Assembly (NCBI RefSeq): GCF_004801315.1
Contig: NZ_SSNW01000002.1
Span: 1 to 64,000, forward strand
DNA: 64,000 bases
Direction of reading: 5' to 3'
From: Deinococcus sp. Arct2-2
Lineage (GTDB): Bacteria; Deinococcota; Deinococci; Deinococcales; Deinococcaceae
Part shown: one piece after another, positions 33,307 through 42,748 of the stretch
How positions within the stretch are numbered: the stretch's first letter is position 1
How the letters are laid out: each line of letters opens with the position of its first letter
Position numbers and translations under genes: made by a program
The notes under the pieces: generated by a model
Seen by the model: only the letters and a program-made list of their open reading frames with translations
Database searches by the model: none
Told to the model about the DNA's origin: nothing

Positions 33307-34863
33307 TCAGCCGAGGTTGCGGATATCCATCAGTGCCAGCCACATCAGGGCCAGCAGGAGCGCCAGCACGCCGCCTGCGCTGAGGGCGTAGCTCCCCACG
33401 ACATCGACGTGCGCCAGCAGCAAGGCCACTTGTGCGGCCAGGGCCAACGCCCACGCCCCCAAGACCCGGTGTAGCGCCCCAAAATTGATCAGCAGGCCGC
33501 TGAGCAGGAGCGCCGCCGCCACGTGCAGATGCCCCAGGACCAGCAGCCACGACGGGCGCTGAAACCCGAATTCCGGGGCCAACAGGCGGGCCAACACGTA
33601 AGCGAAGAACAGGAGTGCCGTGTACTGAAAGCACACCTTGAGCACCTGCCACGCGCTGCTTCTGACGATGCTGCGAACCGTTCCAGTCGTGCCCGCCTGC
33701 TGTTTCAGAGCGGCGTGGATTCGGCGCACGCTCAGTTCCAGCACGCCCATGCTCAGCACCAGCGGCGCGAGGCTCCACGACAGGCCCAGCATTCCGGCAG
33801 CGTCAGCGGCCCCAATCTGGGCAGACGGCGTGAAGGGATGCAGCAGCGCCAGCGACAAAAATCCGGCGCACAGCCAGCCGTAGCCCGCGTGCGGCAACGC
33901 CCGCTGAAAGGCGGCCCAGCCCAATCTGCGGGCCGACGAAGCGGCCAGAGAAACGCCCCGCGCCCGTGCCGCCGCTGCTTGCATCGCCCCGATCAGGGCG
34001 GGTTGGCTGCTGTAGAGGGCGGCCACCACGGGCAATCCCACGGCCAGCGCCAAGACTGCGGCGGCTTGTTGCGGGGCGTTGTCGGGCACCACGCCGCCCG
34101 AGAAGGCCGCCTGTAAACCCGTCCATGTCAGGGCGGGCAGCAGGCTGATGACCAACAGGATTTCGCTGCTGAGAACCAAAAGTGTGGTGGCGGCCGCCAA
34201 ATAGCACGCGATGCTCAGCGCTACCACGCCCACTTGCACTGGGTCTTGCCCCAGCCACAGGGCCACCGCCGCCGCCAGCACACCCGTGAGGGCCACCGCG
34301 CCCGCCCCGGCCCAGCGCAGCATTCTGGCCGTCTCTGCTGGGCTGGTCGCCAAGCCGAGATAGCCCAAGTAGGCCACGCTCTGCATCCAGCCCCAGCCGA
34401 AGAAGCTGGAGATGAGAAGGCCGAGGCCCGCGCCCTGAATGCTGCTGAGACTGGTGCTTTGGCTGGCGTCTCCTCCTACGCTTTGGCTTCCGTTCCAGCC
34501 CAGGGCCAGTACCGCAGGCGACCACACCGCCGGAAGCAGGTAAATCACGCCGCGCAGCAGGTCACGCCCGAGAGAACCGGGACGCAGGGTGGGCGCGGCC
34601 GCACGGGCCAGCGTCGGCGGTCGGTAGGGCACCAACTGAAACAGGCGCTCGGCGCAGGCAAACACGCTGGGATCACCGTACCGTTCCTGAATCAGCGCGT
34701 CCGTGTAGCCTTCGGCTTCCAGAATGGCGGCCAATTCCTGCGGTTGGAGGGCATGCAAGCAGTCTTGATTCAGGTGGCGCGACAGCACGGCCAAGGGGTC
34801 AGAAGAGCGGCGTTCCGGACCACGTTGGGCCGCAGTCAGGGCCGTTCTCAGCGGGGCCGTCAC
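33307..34863 (-). CDS. Polytopic membrane protein of the Pel-like operon
   Basis: Not assignable to a named family. The product has 518 residues: a soluble N-terminal domain of about 85 residues with LAAILEAEGYTDALIQERYGDPSVFACAERLFQL, then about 11-13 hydrophobic helices (for example LLRGVIYLLPAVWSPAVLAL, IACYLAAATTLLVL, AGFLSLALLHPF, TALLFFAYVLARLL and LALLLALMWLALMD). Gene order puts it directly after the PelF-like transferase, where PelG (12 helices) would be, so it may be the flippase or synthase partner, but no PelG signature was recognised. The GTG at 34863 is chosen because it overlaps the pelF stop as GTGA; an in-frame GTG three codons earlier also exists. Confidence 0.65.
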   Translation of the reverse strand: MTAPLRTALTAAQRGPERRSSDPLAVLSRHLNQDCLHALQPQELAAILEAEGYTDALIQERYGDPSVFACAERLFQLVPYRPPTLARAAAPTLRPGSLGRDLLRGVIYLLPAVWSPAVLALGWNGSQSVGGDASQSTSLSSIQGAGLGLLISSFFGWGWMQSVAYLGYLGLATSPAETARMLRWAGAGAVALTGVLAAAVALWLGQDPVQVGVVALSIACYLAAATTLLVLSSEILLVISLLPALTWTGLQAAFSGGVVPDNAPQQAAAVLALAVGLPVVAALYSSQPALIGAMQAAAARARGVSLAASSARRLGWAAFQRALPHAGYGWLCAGFLSLALLHPFTPSAQIGAADAAGMLGLSWSLAPLVLSMGVLELSVRRIHAALKQQAGTTGTVRSIVRSSAWQVLKVCFQYTALLFFAYVLARLLAPEFGFQRPSWLLVLGHLHVAAALLLSGLLINFGALHRVLGAWALALAAQVALLLAHVDVVGSYALSAGGVLALLLALMWLALMDIRNLG

Positions 34864-36332
34864 TGCGCCCACCGCCCCGCGCTGCTCTGCAACACCACAT
34901 GCGGGTAAATGTGGCGGTACACGTGCAAGAAACTCTCCAGCGTAAACTGCGACAGCACCCGCGTCCGGGCCGCTTGCCCGAGGGTATTGCGGAGGCCCGC
35001 GTTGCCCAACAGCCTCAGGCTGGCCTGCGCCACCGCCCCGTGATCCCGCGACGGCACGATCAATCCCGTGCTGCCCAGCGCCTCGGTGACGCCGCCCACA
35101 TCAGTCGCCACAGTGGCTTTGCCCGACGCCATCGCTTCGATGAGGGTGTAAGGAAACCCTTCCGAAATACTGGTCAGGGCCACCATATGTCCGGCGTGAT
35201 AGGCGTCTACCACGTCTTCGATCCGTCCTTCAAAGGTGGCGGCGTCGTTCAGGCCAAACTGGTCGATCATGGCCTGACAATGCAGCGCGTAGCCCTCATT
35301 GCCCTTCGGCACGGCCCCGAACATCCGTAATTTGGCGTCGGGCATGGCTTCCCGCACTACGCCAAAGGCCCGAATCAGCGTGCCCAAATCTTTCAGGGGA
35401 TCGATGCGGCCCACCCAACTGATGGTCGGGGCACTGGGTTCTGCCGTGGGCGTAGGAAAGAAAGCGGGATTGACACCGTTGTAGACAGGGCGAATGCGGT
35501 CTGGGTCGGCCCCATTGCGGACTTCCCAGCGTTCGTTGTAGTGCGATCCCGGCGTAATCAGGTCGGCCATCTGGTACGCCGCCGAGGTCAGCAGGCGGTA
35601 AAAGCGCATCAGGAACGACTTGAAGGCGGGCGTGTGGGTGCTGTGGCGCATCTCTAAAAAGCGTTCGCGCAGATAAATACCGTGTTCGGTCAGCACGAAC
35701 GGCGTGCCGTAAGCCCATTTGCAGGCAAAGGCCAGCAAGGGGCTGAGGCCATTGGACGCCGCGTGGCACACGTCCACTTGGGGCGGCGGACAAGAGAGGG
35801 GCCGCAAAAAATGCTCCAGCCACACGCTGGCCTGCAGAGCGTCGTCGAGGGTAGGTTGGAGCAGCAGATCGCCTTGACGTTCCTTCACACTGCTGCTGCG
35901 CCCGTAAGTGCGCCACATCTGGTACAGCTGCACCGTGTTGTGGCGGGTGGTCAGCGCCTGCGTCAAGTCTCCGAGTTGAGCGTAGTCAAAGATTTTCCGC
36001 AGGGCCGTCAAAAACAGTTCGGTGTCATTGGTGCCGATGAGGAGGCTGTACAGCAGTTGAGAATAAGCACTGTCGAGCGCGTGCTGATTGTGCCAGCCAC
36101 GCCCAGTGCCAGAGTCCCGGTTCAGCGAAGGCGTGTCCCAGAGGGGCACACTCACCAGCCGCTTCACGTTGGGCGGCAATTTCCAACCGCCCTCGCTGAT
36201 GCGCTGGCCGCTGATGGCGTACACGTCGAAGGTATGTTCGGGCAACCCCGCAATCAATTGATCGCACCACACGCTCACGCCGCCCTGCATATGCGGGTAC
36301 GTGCCTTCACACAGCAGGGCGATCTTGATCAT
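34860..36332 (-). CDS. pelF: PelF-like family 4 glycosyltransferase
   Basis: Cytoplasmic retaining glycosyltransferase expected to polymerise the Pel-like chain from an NDP-hexosamine. The product has 490 residues, as in PelF. The N-terminal part shows the PelF/DUF3492 mark CEGTYPHMQGGVSVWCDQLIAGLP (about 8-31), a long helical insertion (about 80-180), and VCHAASNGLSPLLA and TEHGIYLRERF (about 188-225). The GT4 C-terminal half has ISWVGRIDPLKDLGTLIRAF (about 304-323) and SEGFPYTLIEAMASGKATVATDVGGVTEALG (about 390-420) with the E-x7-E pair. The ATG at 36332 has GGAGG 7 bases before. It is the second gene of the operon after a small coiled-coil protein. Confidence 0.9.
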   Translation of the reverse strand: MIKIALLCEGTYPHMQGGVSVWCDQLIAGLPEHTFDVYAISGQRISEGGWKLPPNVKRLVSVPLWDTPSLNRDSGTGRGWHNQHALDSAYSQLLYSLLIGTNDTELFLTALRKIFDYAQLGDLTQALTTRHNTVQLYQMWRTYGRSSSVKERQGDLLLQPTLDDALQASVWLEHFLRPLSCPPPQVDVCHAASNGLSPLLAFACKWAYGTPFVLTEHGIYLRERFLEMRHSTHTPAFKSFLMRFYRLLTSAAYQMADLITPGSHYNERWEVRNGADPDRIRPVYNGVNPAFFPTPTAEPSAPTISWVGRIDPLKDLGTLIRAFGVVREAMPDAKLRMFGAVPKGNEGYALHCQAMIDQFGLNDAATFEGRIEDVVDAYHAGHMVALTSISEGFPYTLIEAMASGKATVATDVGGVTEALGSTGLIVPSRDHGAVAQASLRLLGNAGLRNTLGQAARTRVLSQFTLESFLHVYRHIYPHVVLQSSAGRWAQ

Positions 36333-36421
36333 TCAGGCCTCCAGATCGGACAGAATCGGCGCGGTACGGCGTGCAGAGCGGGTGACGGCGGCGCGGCTGT
36401 ACCCGGCGCCTGCACCTCCCG

Positions 36422-36700
36422 TTACGGATCGATTTCAAGGTGGGCATAGGCGCTTCTGGTGGGCCAGTTGAGGTGTTCGCGGGCTTCAAGTTCATCAAGT
36501 CGACGCGCCTGAGCCACGCACAGTTGTTGCAACCGCCGCAGTTCTTCGGCCAGCGCCGCCAAGCTCGGCAGCGTGGTTCCAGCCGTCTGCACGCCAAACG
36601 GAGCCACAGACTTCTGAGGCACCTGATGCTGAGGAGGCAATACGGTCTGCGTAAAAAAGGGGACGCTCTGGGCGGCTTCCGTGCGACTGATGTCTGTCAT
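36422..36700 (-). CDS. Small hypothetical coiled-coil protein heading the operon
   Basis: The product has 92 residues; the family is not recognised. Residues 1-45 are Pro/Thr/Gln-rich and probably disordered; residues about 47-78 (LPSLAALAEELRRLQQLCVAQARRLDELEA) form a heptad-like amphipathic helix, likely a coiled coil. No signal peptide or membrane segment. ATG at 36700 with AAGGAG 9 bases upstream; the GTG two codons earlier is too close to that site. It lies 89 bases before pelF on the same strand. A scaffold or regulator for the membrane-bound polymerase is possible, but only by position. Confidence 0.55.
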   Translation of the reverse strand: MTDISRTEAAQSVPFFTQTVLPPQHQVPQKSVAPFGVQTAGTTLPSLAALAEELRRLQQLCVAQARRLDELEAREHLNWPTRSAYAHLEIDP

Positions 36701-37854
36701 AGGCACTTTCTCCTTGTCCTGATCGCAGAAAATTAAGTCTCGGCCCTAGCACCCGCAGCGGGTATCCGCCTGCTCCTGTTTCACACAGGGCTTAAGCCGT
36801 ACCCACAGATGAAACTCTGGGCACCAAAACCTAAAACTGTCTGCGTCTGTACTGTATTTATGAGAAGGGTTGAGCCGCGTTAAATTCGCAGGAGTAGCAT
36901 TAATCTCTCATTAAAAATCGGCTCGCTTTTTAGGTTACTCATATAGATCAAATTGCGTCAATGAATACAGATGAGCCGTCTGTGAGCCGAGAATTGGGAA
37001 TCTTGGGGTCGATGCTGCGCCCTGAATTTTTGATCGCTGGGTACGATCTTCGACCCGATCAGGGGCATTGAGGCAGAAGCTTGAGCGGACGCACCAACCC
37101 ACTGCGGCTGAGAAACAGGTTCTTCACGCTGTAAGGCAAAGAGCGTTGGCCGAAGCAACGAGCCAATCGCCGCCCGACAGAGAAAGGGGCAGAAGATCGC
37201 TGCCCGCTGGGATGCAGCTCACTGCCACAACTGACGTTGGAGAGAGGAAAAGCAACTTTGACTTTAGATGAACGCTTCAAAGCGATCTTAATATGAATCT
37301 CGGGTCACTTATTCAGGGATGAATTTAACGTTTGATTGACGTTGGAAACGTTCCACTGCTGGTAACATGAGAGCCAACGGAAGTTTCCCACTTCTCCCCT
37401 CATGTTTTAGACCTTTGGGTTACGGTTGAGCTTGTCTTGCTTGTGTCTTCGGTCTACCTCGCGTCGGCAATCGGCTTCTTCGGCAACATGCTGTTCGTTG
37501 CACTCGGCATTCTGCATCAGCAGGACGTCACCGAACTGCTTTATCCACAGCCCGATTTCCTTGACATGACAAAGAGGAATTCGAACTCAAGCTTTTTCAA
37601 GCCAACGAATCTTCAGACCATCAAGTCAGGGGCACAGAGCGAATACAAGAGTTGGGATCCGAGAGAATCATTGTGTCAGAGGAAAGAACCCTCCTGCTTG
37701 GGCTGCTCTGCATTGCCGATCATGACCTGATCATGTCGCCGCCCCTAAGGTTGAATGGCTTGCTGATCCTTACCACGCCCCCCGCTTGTGTACACCGATT
37801 GCCAGTACCGCTTGCTCAGCCCTCTTGCTCTGCCATTATTTCAGGGAGTTGTCT
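36701..37854. other. Long divergent intergenic region, no confident gene
   Basis: These 1.15 kb between the polysaccharide operon and the SARP-like gene are AT-richer than the flanks up to about 37380. Open frames here (37059-37280 minus, 37437-37730 plus) have no domains and no ribosome sites. A 13-bp palindrome tggaaacgttcca at 37343-37355 follows a TTGAC string and could be an operator. The promoters of both flanking units must lie here, but none is clear. Confidence 0.45.
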
Positions 37855-40113
37855 ATGCTGACCATTCATTTGCTTGGGCACAGTTACCTCGCCAAAGACG
37901 GCAAGCCCGTCAATGCCTCGCTGAAGGCGGTGGCGCTCCTGATTTACCTAACGCTGCAACGCCGCCCCCAACACCGCGAGCATTTGGCCGAATTGATGTG
38001 GAATACCCCCGACGCCCTGCGGAATTTGCGGGTGGAACTGCACCGCCTGCGCCACCTCGATCTGGACTTGTTTCCGTCGCACCAACCGCTGCTGGAGGCG
38101 GCCTTGCCCACCGACCTCGACCGCTGGCTGCGGGAGGCCGATCATTTGCCCGATTCGCGCCTGGGCGAGTGGCTGTCGCAGGGCAGCGGATTGCCGCTGA
38201 GCGGGCTGGAAGACTTGGGTTCCACCGAATTCCGTGAGTGGGTAGACAGTCAGCGCTGGGTGATCAGCCAGGAGGTGGAGGCCGCTTTTTCGCGGGTGTA
38301 CGCCCGTTCGGTGCAAAATGGACGCTTGGCGGCAGCGGGCCTGATCCGGGCGCGGGCCGACCAACTGGGCATGCAGCTGCACATCACGCCGGCTCCCAGC
38401 CGGGCTATGGGCAGCGTCAAATTTGAACGCACCGAACTGACGCGGCGCTTCCGGCAGTTGCTGGAGCGGGCCCGAGAAACGCCGCAACTGGTGATCCTCA
38501 GTGGCCGCAGCAGCGAGGGCAAACGCGAACTGATTCAGGGCGCGGTGGCGGGCAGCGATTGGCAGGCCCTTCAAATGCAGGCGTCGCCGCACCCGGAACT
38601 CCAGCGGGCGGCCTTTTTGCACCAATTGCTGCGCCTGCTGCCCCCCGAACGACACGCCGAAGCGCACGCACTGTTGGCCCAACCCGGCCACCGGGAAGAA
38701 GATCTGGTGCGGGCGTGGACGCTGGTGGCCGCCACCGGACATCCCCTGGTCATCGCCATTCACGATATCGGGCAGGCCACACCGTTTCTGACGACCAGCA
38801 TGCAGTTTGCCATGAATCTACCCAGCAGCCTGATGCTCGTGCTGTCGCCGTCTTCGGCAGATGGGCAGCACGCCCTACGGGACGCGCTGGGCACCGTAGA
38901 CCGCTCGCGCCTGCATCGTCTGGAGGTGCCCGCACTGGCGGTGCATGAAGTGATGGACGCCGTGAGCGAGCGCCAACAACTGCTGAGCCCCGATCAACGC
39001 CGCGCTTACGCCACCCGCGTGGTGCAGCAATCCGACGGCCTTGATCTGCATGCCCGCGAACTGATTGAAGCCGATCTGGAGTTGCCCGGCACGCGCCTGC
39101 CCCTGCCCGCTGGGGTACGCGACGCCTTGCTGGGCGAACTCGGCCCGCTGCCGCCTGCATTCCGGGGCGCACTGGCCCGCCTGAGCCTGATGTACGGCCC
39201 GCTGGACATGGCAGTGGCCCACGTGCTGCTGGGATCAGACGCCCCGGCGGTGCTGGCACAGGGCGCGGCGCTAGGCCTGCTGACCACCGCCGCACCCGAA
39301 GAAACGGTACGGATGCCGGGCTTGATGTATCAGGCGAGCGACCTTGAGGACGGGCTGTGTTTTTCCAGCGAACTGATGCGGGTGGCGCTGGCGGGAACCC
39401 TCAGTAGCAGCGAACGCCGGGAACTCAGAAGCCTCCTGGCCGTTCATCATTTGACGCTTCAGCCGGCTCTGGCACGGTACTACGCCACCCGCGCAGGCCT
39501 GACTGATGTGGCGGCGCAGGCCAGCGCACAGTTTCCGACTCCGCTCGCCGCCCCCATTTCGGCTACCGCTACGGCTCCGGCCCGCCGCGCCGCCGATCCC
39601 AGCCAGCACGAACCCGAAGGCGTGGTGACCAGTCGCACCGAATGCCGCACCAGCAACGGCTACCGCGTGGCCACCGAACGCGGCCACCTTCAAATTCTCA
39701 GGAACGGACTGTATGCCCAGCCGCCACTGCTGCGCCTGTTGTGGCCCTCGGTGCCTGCGGGCAGCTGGGACATGGTGGCCCGCCTAGACGTACAAAACAG
39801 CGCCCCCGAACTGGAAAGCTCGGAGACGGCTTATGCGTTTGCGGTGAGGGTGGGCAGCGGCCCCCAAGTGGTGTATACCCAACACGCGGCCTGCGAGGTG
39901 CAAGCGGGCCAACAGATGGGCGCACAAGTGCCGCTGGGCTGCTGGTTTGCACTGTCCGGAACCGGAGACGGCGGCCCGCTGGAACTGAGCGTGAAGTCGC
40001 TGGACATTGCCCTGACCATTGCCACATGGCGCTGGAACGAGCTGACCTTGCTGCCGGTGCAGAGAGCGAACAGCGCGGGGCAAATTGCGGGGCGGGCGGC
40101 GGTGGCAGGATAG
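37855..40113 (+). CDS. SARP-like regulator with ATPase-type core and C-terminal beta domain
   Basis: The product has 752 residues. Residues 1 to about 75 (LTIHLLGHSYLAKDGKPVNASLKAVALLIYLTLQ, RRPQHREHLAELMWNTPDALRNLRVELHRLRH) are the winged-helix and start of the bacterial transcriptional activation module of SARP/AfsR-type proteins. A STAND/AAA-like core follows, with the relaxed P-loop VILSGRSSEGKRELI (about 221-235) and a LVIAIHDIGQATPFL Walker-B-like segment. The last 150 residues are beta-rich (GSWDMVARLDVQ, YAFAVRVGSGPQVVY, GCWFALSGTGDGG) and look like a jelly-roll ligand domain; this is unusual and the ligand is unknown. ATG at 37855 after GGGAG. Divergent from the polysaccharide operon, so probably its regulator. 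Confidence 0.72.
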   Translation: MLTIHLLGHSYLAKDGKPVNASLKAVALLIYLTLQRRPQHREHLAELMWNTPDALRNLRVELHRLRHLDLDLFPSHQPLLEAALPTDLDRWLREADHLPDSRLGEWLSQGSGLPLSGLEDLGSTEFREWVDSQRWVISQEVEAAFSRVYARSVQNGRLAAAGLIRARADQLGMQLHITPAPSRAMGSVKFERTELTRRFRQLLERARETPQLVILSGRSSEGKRELIQGAVAGSDWQALQMQASPHPELQRAAFLHQLLRLLPPERHAEAHALLAQPGHREEDLVRAWTLVAATGHPLVIAIHDIGQATPFLTTSMQFAMNLPSSLMLVLSPSSADGQHALRDALGTVDRSRLHRLEVPALAVHEVMDAVSERQQLLSPDQRRAYATRVVQQSDGLDLHARELIEADLELPGTRLPLPAGVRDALLGELGPLPPAFRGALARLSLMYGPLDMAVAHVLLGSDAPAVLAQGAALGLLTTAAPEETVRMPGLMYQASDLEDGLCFSSELMRVALAGTLSSSERRELRSLLAVHHLTLQPALARYYATRAGLTDVAAQASAQFPTPLAAPISATATAPARRAADPSQHEPEGVVTSRTECRTSNGYRVATERGHLQILRNGLYAQPPLLRLLWPSVPAGSWDMVARLDVQNSAPELESSETAYAFAVRVGSGPQVVYTQHAACEVQAGQQMGAQVPLGCWFALSGTGDGGPLELSVKSLDIALTIATWRWNELTLLPVQRANSAGQIAGRAAVAG

Positions 40114-40253
40114 GTCTGGTGGGGTGAGCTAAAGCGTGTAGAGCAAAGAGATGTGCGATCAGCGTCTACGCCCTAGCAGCTGAGACCCTCGACTCTTAGA
40201 CCGCCCCCCACCTTTGCCCCACCCACAGCACCCAAACCGGGCAGAATCAGGCC

Positions 40254-40982
40254 ATGACTTCGCCCGCCCTAGACGCTGCCATAGAAAAAGGACGCAAACT
40301 AATTCACCTGTACCGCCGGGGCGTGGGCGGCGAGCGCCACAACGCGGGGCGGCTACTCCTAGCGCACCTGCGGACACACGATCTGACCCTCTATGACCTT
40401 GATCCCAGCCTGCCCGTGTCTCAGGAGATGGCGGCGCTGGATTCATGGCGCGAAACGGCCTCGCTGATGACGCGTGTAGGCACGCCGCAGCAAGATGAGG
40501 TGCTGACGCAACTGGTAGACGCCGAGGATTTGACGGAAACCGAGTTGCGGAAACTGCTGGACGCCGTTGACCTGAACAAGTTGGCTGAGGTTCGCGCCGA
40601 CGGCTGGGCGTACACCCACGGCGCTGACCCGGAGCAGTACCGCCAAGCCGCCCGCACCATCCGGGCCGCCGATGTGCTGGCCCAAACGGGCTCACTGGCA
40701 CAGCGGATGCAGAGCGCCACTGCCGCCGCCCACCACCGCCTGACCCACCCTGAACGCCAGATTCGCGCCAGTAGTCCCGCACAACAACGCTTTGTGCTGG
40801 GGCTGGTGCGCGGCCTGACCGGACAGCCCGGCCAGATCACCGAAACGGGTGTGCGGGCGCACCTTGACGTCGAACAACTGTCGCGTTTGCGGGCGCTGCT
40901 CTCTCAGTACGGCGCCCAGGCCGAAGAAGCGGCTTTACGCGCCGCCGAGCAACTGGGGCGGGAATTGGGAGAAGCGGGGTGA
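40254..40982 (+). CDS. Conserved hypothetical protein
   Basis: The product has 242 residues; no family is recognised. It is hydrophilic, mostly helical and Ala/Leu/Arg-rich, with no signal peptide or membrane segment. Segments such as TETELRKLLDAVDLNKLAEVRADGWAYTHGADPEQYRQAARTIRAADVLAQ suggest a bundle of helices; RASSPAQQRFVLGLVRGLTGQP is the most distinctive string. GC-rich codon use and length support a real gene. It starts at the ATG at 40254 without a clear ribosome site. It is convergent with the GGDEF gene. The function cannot be stated. Confidence 0.65.
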   Translation: MTSPALDAAIEKGRKLIHLYRRGVGGERHNAGRLLLAHLRTHDLTLYDLDPSLPVSQEMAALDSWRETASLMTRVGTPQQDEVLTQLVDAEDLTETELRKLLDAVDLNKLAEVRADGWAYTHGADPEQYRQAARTIRAADVLAQTGSLAQRMQSATAAAHHRLTHPERQIRASSPAQQRFVLGLVRGLTGQPGQITETGVRAHLDVEQLSRLRALLSQYGAQAEEAALRAAEQLGRELGEAG

Positions 40983-41041
40983 GTCCACCTTGTGCAGAGG
41001 GCGACAGCACATATGCAGGACTCTTTTCATCCCGTATTGCT

Positions 41042-42568
41042 CTATTCGGCCATCAACGCAGCCCGGCGTTCTTGACGGCGCTGCTTGACCGCGTACATTC
41101 GCCGGTCTGCCAACTCGATCAACGCCGGGCCAGACGCTTCCTCGCTTTGGGCAATGCCGACGCTGACGCCCCGCAGTCCAGACACCTGCCGCGCGGCCAG
41201 GACCGCCACATCGACCTGCTCGTTGAGTTCGTCTTCTTCGGTAGTCACCGACAGCAAGATAAATTCGTCGCCGCCGACCCGGTACAAGTTGGCGGCTTTG
41301 CCCAACTCTACAGACAGGGTTCCGGCGAAGACTTGAAGTACTTTGTCGCCTTGAGCGTGGCCTTCGGCGTCGTTCACGGTTTTCAGGCCGTCCAGATCCA
41401 GCATGGCGAGGGTAAACGCCTTGTCTACGGCGCTCCATTCGGTCAGGTCTTGCTCGAAGGCCCGCCGATTCAGCGCCCCAGTCAGTGGGTCTTGACGCGC
41501 TTCTTGCAGGGCCGCGTCCATCACCAACCGCCGATCTAGGGCGCTCCGCACGCTGCGCCCCGCTGCCTCCAAGAGCGCCCGGTCACTGCTGCGCCACTCG
41601 GTCACGGGGTTGTCGTTCAGGCGCACCGTCATCAGCAGCGAGGTCACTTTGCCCCGCGTGCCCAGAGGCAGCCAAGCAATTTGCCCGATGCCCGCATCGA
41701 TGACTTGTTGTATGGCGTTCGGGTGGGCGGCGTAGTTGTCCAGATACAGCGGAGAAACGGCGTGCCTGAGCGTTTGGGTCATGGTGCCCGGCCAGCTGAA
41801 GAGTTGCTTTGGGACGGCCTGCGCCACAGCGGGCAGGCGAGGATGCATGTAGGCGGCCTCTACCCTCAAGGAATCGCCCTGAAACAAGATCAGGCCCGTG
41901 TAATCGGTGCTCAAAGCCTCTCCGAGCAGGCCCGCCGCCGCCAGCGTAATTTCTTCTGGCCCGAGGTCGAGATCCATCAGGCTGGTGACGCCTTCCAGCA
42001 CTCGGCCGTGATCCATGATGCGGCGCAGTTCTTGGCCCAGTTGCTCCTGCGCCCCGAGTTCGCGGCTGAGTTGCAGATTCTTGATCCTGAGTTCCAGTTC
42101 ATCTACGACCAGAGCCGCCAAGTCTTGAAGGGCCTGTAGATCGGCGGCAGTCAGCGGGTGGGGCTGATCGTCTACGACACAGAGCGTGCCGATGCGGTGT
42201 CCGCTGGGGCTGGTCAGGGGCGCACCCGCGTACATGTGGATATGCGGGTCGCCCGTGACCAGTGGGTTGTGGCAAAAGCGGGAATCGAGGTGGGCATTCT
42301 CGACGACCATAGGCGTGTCTTGCAGAATCGTCCAAGCGCACAGCGCCTCGGAACGCGGCATTCTGGCCGGGTCTACACCAACAGCCGCCTTGCCCCACAA
42401 CCGGTGTTGATCTACAAAATTGACCATCGCCACAGGTGTTTTGAGCAAGTGGGCCGCCAGCCGAGTCACCCGGTCAAAGGCTTCTTCCGGGAAAGTATCG
42501 AGAATCTCGTACTGAGCCAGCGCCAACAGCCGGGCATATTCTTGTTCAGGGAAGGGAGCGCCGGTCAT
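41042..42568 (-). CDS. GAF domain diguanylate cyclase
   Basis: Makes cyclic di-GMP from two GTP. The product has 508 residues. Residues about 20-165 are a GAF domain ([88 protein letters not shown]). A second GAF-like segment spans about 190-340. The catalytic domain (about 345-508) has [16 protein letters not shown] and an intact RVGGDEF. The inhibitory RxxD site is absent (GKAA at that place), so product inhibition may be weak. There is no membrane segment. Probably leaderless: TATGAT lies 8 bases before the ATG. Cyclic di-GMP often controls Pel synthesis, and the Pel-like operon is 5 kb away; a link is only inferred. Confidence 0.88.
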   Translation of the reverse strand: MTGAPFPEQEYARLLALAQYEILDTFPEEAFDRVTRLAAHLLKTPVAMVNFVDQHRLWGKAAVGVDPARMPRSEALCAWTILQDTPMVVENAHLDSRFCHNPLVTGDPHIHMYAGAPLTSPSGHRIGTLCVVDDQPHPLTAADLQALQDLAALVVDELELRIKNLQLSRELGAQEQLGQELRRIMDHGRVLEGVTSLMDLDLGPEEITLAAAGLLGEALSTDYTGLILFQGDSLRVEAAYMHPRLPAVAQAVPKQLFSWPGTMTQTLRHAVSPLYLDNYAAHPNAIQQVIDAGIGQIAWLPLGTRGKVTSLLMTVRLNDNPVTEWRSSDRALLEAAGRSVRSALDRRLVMDAALQEARQDPLTGALNRRAFEQDLTEWSAVDKAFTLAMLDLDGLKTVNDAEGHAQGDKVLQVFAGTLSVELGKAANLYRVGGDEFILLSVTTEEDELNEQVDVAVLAARQVSGLRGVSVGIAQSEEASGPALIELADRRMYAVKQRRQERRAALMAE

Positions 42569-42576
42569 GTAAGCTC

Positions 42577-42582
42577 ATCATA
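42577..42582 (-). promoter_or_regulatory. -10 box of the GAF-GGDEF gene
   Basis: TATGAT on the minus strand, followed by gagcttac and the ATG at 42568. No Shine-Dalgarno sequence and no good -35 were seen. Confidence 0.45.
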
Positions 42583-42748
42583 AACGCTCCATTCTGGCAA
42601 GTCCCTGACAACAAATTATAGCAATGATGATTTAAGAAACTCAGCCGTCAGTAAAGGCGCGAACCGGTCTGGATTCAAGCTGCGCCGAGGCTGAGAGAGG
42701 AAGGCTGGCACACGGGGGCTGACCGGAGGCCGCAAGAGGGTACGCCGC

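Noticed and set aside
37437..37730. 97-codon plus-strand frame with a hydrophobic segment before the SARP-like gene
   Set aside because: Begins at TTG without ribosome site and loses gene-like composition after 40 codons.
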